Of a DNA stretch of 64,000 nt, positions 61,083-64,000 are shown piece after piece. The position numbers were made by a program, and so were the translations under genes. How positions within the stretch are numbered: the first letter of the stretch is position 1; each line of letters starts with the position of its first letter. Origin of the DNA: Actinomadura macrotermitis. Lineage in GTDB: Bacteria > Actinomycetota > Actinomycetes > Streptosporangiales > Streptosporangiaceae. A model generated the notes under the pieces. The model saw only the letters and a list, made by a program, of their open reading frames with translations, did no database searches and was not told the origin of the DNA. Location of the stretch: contig NZ_WEGH01000002.1 in assembly GCF_009604375.1 (NCBI RefSeq), positions 1,636,073 through 1,700,072 on the forward strand, in the 5' to 3' direction.

Positions 61083-61832
61083 GTGTTCCCATCACCGGAC
61101 GGCCGTCGCGTGGTGCTGCGCCTGGCGGTCTTCTCCTCGTGCGCCGCCGCCGCCGTGTCCGGCCCCGGGGCGTCCGCCCGGACGCGCGAGCCCGCACCGA
61201 TCGTCCGGGACGCCGGCGCCCGGGTCGCGGCCATGCCGGCGCAGGCCGACGGGGAACTCGACCGGCTCGCCGTGAAGGCGGAATCCGCCGTGGAGCGCTA
61301 CCACGGCGAGCTGGTGAAGCTGGAGCGCGCCCGCGCGTCCTACGCCGACATCCAGGGAAGGCTCGCCGAGGCCGCGCGGCGGGTGCAGGAGGCGCAGGCC
61401 GCCATGGCCGCGTTCGCGGCGGGCGCCTATAAGGGCGACACCGGCTACAGCGCCTGGACGGTCCTGGCGGGCGGGAACGACGGCCCGCAGGCGTTCATGG
61501 ACCGGGCGGCGCTGGTGGAGATCCTCGCGCGCCGCCGGGCCGGGGCGATGCAGGACCTCCAGGCGGCCCGGAACGTCGCCGAGCTGTTCCGGCGGCAGGC
61601 CGAGGAGAGCTTGAGAGAGCAGCAGGCCGCGACGGAACGCGCGGCGAAGGCGAAGAAGGCGGCGCATCGCGCCGTCGCCGAACGGCGGGCCGCGCTGCAG
61701 CGGATCGAAGCGCACAAACGCGGTCCGGGACGGCGCCCCGGCAGCGCGCGCGCCACACCGGCCGCATGGCGGCCAGGGCAGGGCGAGGCGGCGCGGGCCG
61801 GGGCGATCGGCGCGGCCCGCCCCGCCGGGTGA
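61083..61832 (+). CDS. Secreted coiled-coil protein, P60-type N-terminal half
   Basis: The 249-residue protein starts at GTG 61083 with GGGGGAGGA upstream. A Sec signal peptide (LRLAVFSSCAAAAVSGPGASA) precedes a long coiled-coil (about 55-210: ELDRLAVKAESAVERYHGELVKLERARASYADIQGRLAEAARRVQEAQAAMAAFAAGAYK) like that before NlpC/P60 hydrolase domains in actinobacteria. The NlpC/P60 domain itself is missing; the protein ends in an Arg/Ala/Pro tail. It could regulate a wall hydrolase in trans, or be a truncated one. Confidence 0.8.
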   Translation: MFPSPDGRRVVLRLAVFSSCAAAAVSGPGASARTREPAPIVRDAGARVAAMPAQADGELDRLAVKAESAVERYHGELVKLERARASYADIQGRLAEAARRVQEAQAAMAAFAAGAYKGDTGYSAWTVLAGGNDGPQAFMDRAALVEILARRRAGAMQDLQAARNVAELFRRQAEESLREQQAATERAAKAKKAAHRAVAERRAALQRIEAHKRGPGRRPGSARATPAAWRPGQGEAARAGAIGAARPAG

Positions 61833-61848
61833 GCGGCCCGGACGCGCG

Positions 61849-61881
61849 AGGACCCTCCCGCGCTGATCACGGGAGGGTCCT
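61849..61881. terminator. Terminator hairpin
   Basis: AGGACCCTCCCG (61849-61860) pairs perfectly with CGGGAGGGTCCT (61870-61881) around 9 nt. It separates the coiled-coil gene from the convergent ppa. Confidence 0.87.
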
Positions 61882-61946
61882 GCGATCGCCACGCCGCGGA
61901 CGGCGGGGAGCGGATCGTCGCCGCCTCGCGGACTCGGCCTCAGCCG

Positions 61947-62438
61947 TCAGTGGCCGCCCTTGTCGGCGGCGCGCTTGCGCGAGCGCTCCACCTCGAGCTC
62001 GGCCTCGACACGCCCGACCCAGTTGGCGCCCTCGACCGACTTGCCGGGCTCCAGGTCCTTGTAGACCTCGAAGAAGTGCTGGATCTCCAGGCGGTCGAAC
62101 TCCGGCACGTGGTGGATGTCGCGCAGGTGCTCGCTGCGCGGGTCCGTCGCCGGGACGCACAGGACCTTGTCGTCGCCGCCCGCCTCGTCGGTCATCCGGA
62201 ACATGCCGACGGCGCGGCAGCGGATGAGGCAACCGGGGAACGTCGGCTCCTGCAGCAGGACCAGCGCGTCCAGCGGGTCGCCGTCCTCGCCCAGGGTGTC
62301 CTCGATGAACCCGTAGTCGGCCGGGTACTGGGTCGAGGTGAACAGCATCCGGTCGAGGCGGATGCGACCGGTCTCGTGGTCCACCTCGTACTTGTTCCGC
62401 TGGCCCTTCGGGATCTCAATGGTGACGTCGAAATCCAA
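61947..62438 (-). CDS. ppa: Inorganic pyrophosphatase (family I)
   Basis: The 163-residue protein starts at TTG 62438 with GGAGGA 6 nt before it. The family signature is DYGFIEDTLGEDGDPLDALVL (D-x-DPxD core), with FDVTIEIPKGQRNKYEVDHETGRIRLDR at the start. It hydrolyses pyrophosphate to phosphate with Mg2+, driving biosynthetic reactions. It is divergent from dacB, a usual actinomycete arrangement near tilS-hpt-ftsH, which would lie beyond the window. Confidence 0.97.
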   Translation of the reverse strand: MDFDVTIEIPKGQRNKYEVDHETGRIRLDRMLFTSTQYPADYGFIEDTLGEDGDPLDALVLLQEPTFPGCLIRCRAVGMFRMTDEAGGDDKVLCVPATDPRSEHLRDIHHVPEFDRLEIQHFFEVYKDLEPGKSVEGANWVGRVEAELEVERSRKRAADKGGH

Positions 62439-62582
62439 GATGTCCTCCGCTCCCTGCGCGCTCGCAGTGAATAGTCTTCGGGAGTCCGTGCGGGTGAGGC
62501 CGACCCCCACAGGGTGGGTTCCCTGGTACAAGGATGTCGCACGTTGGTGAGTGCTGAGCAGGAGAGGGGCGTTCACGCGCCG

Positions 62583-63968
62583 ATGCAGGCCCGCACCCTA
62601 GCAATGATCACGCTGTCCCTCCTCAATCTTTTCAGTGCCGGCGCCGGGGCGGCAGTGGTGAAATTCACACCCTCCCGGCGCCTGTCCCCGCAGCCCCCGG
62701 CCGTCGCCGCGCACGACGCGGTGCGCACCGCGGCCGTGCTGCCCGCGGCCGACCCGGCGGCCGCCCGCATCCCGGACGCGTCGGTGCTGGCCGGACGGCT
62801 GTCGGCGCTGCTGGCCGAGCCCGGCGGCGCGAAGACCAACGCGGTGGTGATCGACGCGGTCACCCGGCGGCCGCTGTTCCAGCAGCGCGCGGACGAGCCG
62901 GCGACCCCGGCGTCCACCACCAAGCTGGCCACCTCGGTGGCCGCGCTCGCGGCGCTCGGCCCGGAGCACCGGATCACCACCCGGGTGGTGCGGGGCACCG
63001 GCGGCGGGATCGTGCTGGTCGGAGGCGGGGATCCTACCCTGACGGCCCGTCCCGCGCGGCCCGATGCGGGACATCCGCCCTACGCGTCGCTCGCCGGGCT
63101 GGCCGCGCAGACCGCCGCGGCGCTGAAGGGCGCGGGCGTGCGGAAGGCCCGCGTCGACTACGACGTGTCCGCCTACCAGGGGCCGCCCACGGCCTACGGG
63201 TGGAAGGACAACTACCTGCCGGACGGCGAGCTCGCCCCGGTCAGCGCCCTCACCGTGGACGAGGGCCGCGTCTCGCCCGACGACTCCGGGCACGACACCC
63301 GGGTGGCCGACCCGCCCGCGGCCGCCGCCGCGCAGTTCGCGGCGCTGCTGACGCGCGCGGGCGTCGCCGCCGAGGCCGGGCGCGTCACGCGGGCGCCGCA
63401 GGGCGCGGCGGTGCTCGGGCAGGTGCGGTCGCCGACGGTGGCGGCGCTGGTGGAGCACCTGATGACCGACAGCGACAACGACGTGGCCGAGGCGATGGCC
63501 CGGCAGGTCGCGATCCGCACCGGGCGGCCCGCGTCGTTCGCCGGCGCCGCGCAGGCCGTCGGCAGTGTGCTGGCGGGCCTCGGCGTCGCGGACGGGGTGA
63601 CGGTCAACGACGGCAGCGGCCTGTCCACCCGCAACGCGATCGCGCCGATCGCGCTGGCCCGGATCGTCGCGCTGGCGGCGTCCCCGGACCGCCCCGGCCT
63701 GCGCGCGGCGATCACCGGGCTGCCGGTCGCGGGGTTCACCGGGACGCTGAAGAGCCGCTACGACGTGCCGCAGAGCCGGGCCGGGGCCGGCGTGGTCCGC
63801 GCCAAGACCGGCACGCTCGCGGGGGTCAGCACCCTCGCCGGGCTCGCCGTCGACGCCGACGGGCGGATGCTGGCGTTCGCGTTCATGGCCGGGGACGGCA
63901 AGGGCGCGGTCGACCCGGGCCGGCTGGACCGGCTCGCCGCCGCCGTCGCCTCCTGCGGCTGCGGGTGA
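62583..63968 (+). CDS. dacB: D-alanyl-D-alanine carboxypeptidase/endopeptidase (S13)
   Basis: The protein has 461 residues from ATG 62583 (GGAGAGG lies rather far upstream, 62562-62568). A signal or anchor helix (TLAMITLSLLNLFSAGAGAAVV) precedes the S13 domain with all three active-site motifs: SxxK in PASTTKLATS (Ser about 111), SxN in TDSDNDVAEAM and KTG in RAKTGTLAGVS. The large insertion between SxxK and SxN is typical of class C low-mass PBPs. It trims the terminal D-Ala or cross-links of peptidoglycan outside the membrane. Confidence 0.96.
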   Translation: MQARTLAMITLSLLNLFSAGAGAAVVKFTPSRRLSPQPPAVAAHDAVRTAAVLPAADPAAARIPDASVLAGRLSALLAEPGGAKTNAVVIDAVTRRPLFQQRADEPATPASTTKLATSVAALAALGPEHRITTRVVRGTGGGIVLVGGGDPTLTARPARPDAGHPPYASLAGLAAQTAAALKGAGVRKARVDYDVSAYQGPPTAYGWKDNYLPDGELAPVSALTVDEGRVSPDDSGHDTRVADPPAAAAAQFAALLTRAGVAAEAGRVTRAPQGAAVLGQVRSPTVAALVEHLMTDSDNDVAEAMARQVAIRTGRPASFAGAAQAVGSVLAGLGVADGVTVNDGSGLSTRNAIAPIALARIVALAASPDRPGLRAAITGLPVAGFTGTLKSRYDVPQSRAGAGVVRAKTGTLAGVSTLAGLAVDADGRMLAFAFMAGDGKGAVDPGRLDRLAAAVASCGCG

Positions 63969-64000
63969 TGGGTCCGGCCGGGGCGTGTGGCCGGTGCCGT

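Overview
The window is very GC-rich, codes densely on both strands and uses GTG/TTG starts freely. It carries an actinomycete conservon (cvnABCD-type), a chaplin gene and the DUF5703-topA-tmk-holB order. It therefore comes from a filamentous actinobacterium, probably a Streptosporangiales member of the Actinomadura type. That placement is inferred from gene content and not proven.

Layout. 1-3.1 kb: a cut-off NmrA-type NAD(P)-binding gene divergent from its LysR regulator, a bacterial protein resembling eukaryotic HPF1 (DUF2228), and a TetR regulator. 3.1-7 kb: a DUF418 membrane protein, two coupled secreted cell-wall enzymes (M15-like and M23) and a membrane-bound HTH/NBR1-Ig-like protein. 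7.4-12.1 kb: a DUF5996 gene and a complete four-gene conservon. 12.5-19.3 kb: a large secreted protein joining a PI-PLC domain to a GH18 chitinase, an unknown exported protein, a Tat-exported PHP phosphoesterase with a coupled small gene, and tRNA-Leu(GAG). 19.5-23 kb: an M20 peptidase, a chaplin and its companion. 23-36 kb: core genes topA, tmk (fused to an MFS-like domain), holB, a Pit transporter, a SigE-family sigma factor coupled to a membrane protein with an FtsX-ectodomain-like region, LMW phosphatase, fructosamine-kinase-like protein and a PSP1/RicT-type protein. 35-40 kb: a ferredoxin reductase/fatty-acid desaturase operon under two tandem palindromes, DUF427, and a lipoprotein peptidase.

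40-51.4 kb is an accessory region attached to tRNA-Thr(CGT). A 5.1-kb integrative element lies between two identical 40-bp copies of the tRNA 3' end. Its tyrosine integrase is broken twice and a GntR gene is broken once. Its intact cargo is a Nudix protein plus a Gp37/Gp68 (three-Cys-motif) protein and its TcmP partner. Beyond it is a second block (Ser/Thr kinase with a LecA-like ectodomain, LuxR regulator, small proteins, a membrane-anchored solute-binding-like protein). That block ends at a degenerate second copy of the tRNA-Thr 3' end, 32 of 36 bases identical. Both right-hand ends are followed by a relic of the same small gene, whose only intact copy lies between them. I read this as successive island accretion at one tRNA.

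51.6-64 kb returns to ordinary chromosome: DUF2255, a cupin gene next to a frameshifted carboxymuconolactone-decarboxylase-like pseudogene, a MarR/MFS efflux pair with repeated ATGCG-NN-CGCAT sites, a MerR plus VIT/VWA operon divergent from a NERD protein, a membrane-anchored sigma-like protein, a secreted coiled-coil protein, ppa and dacB.
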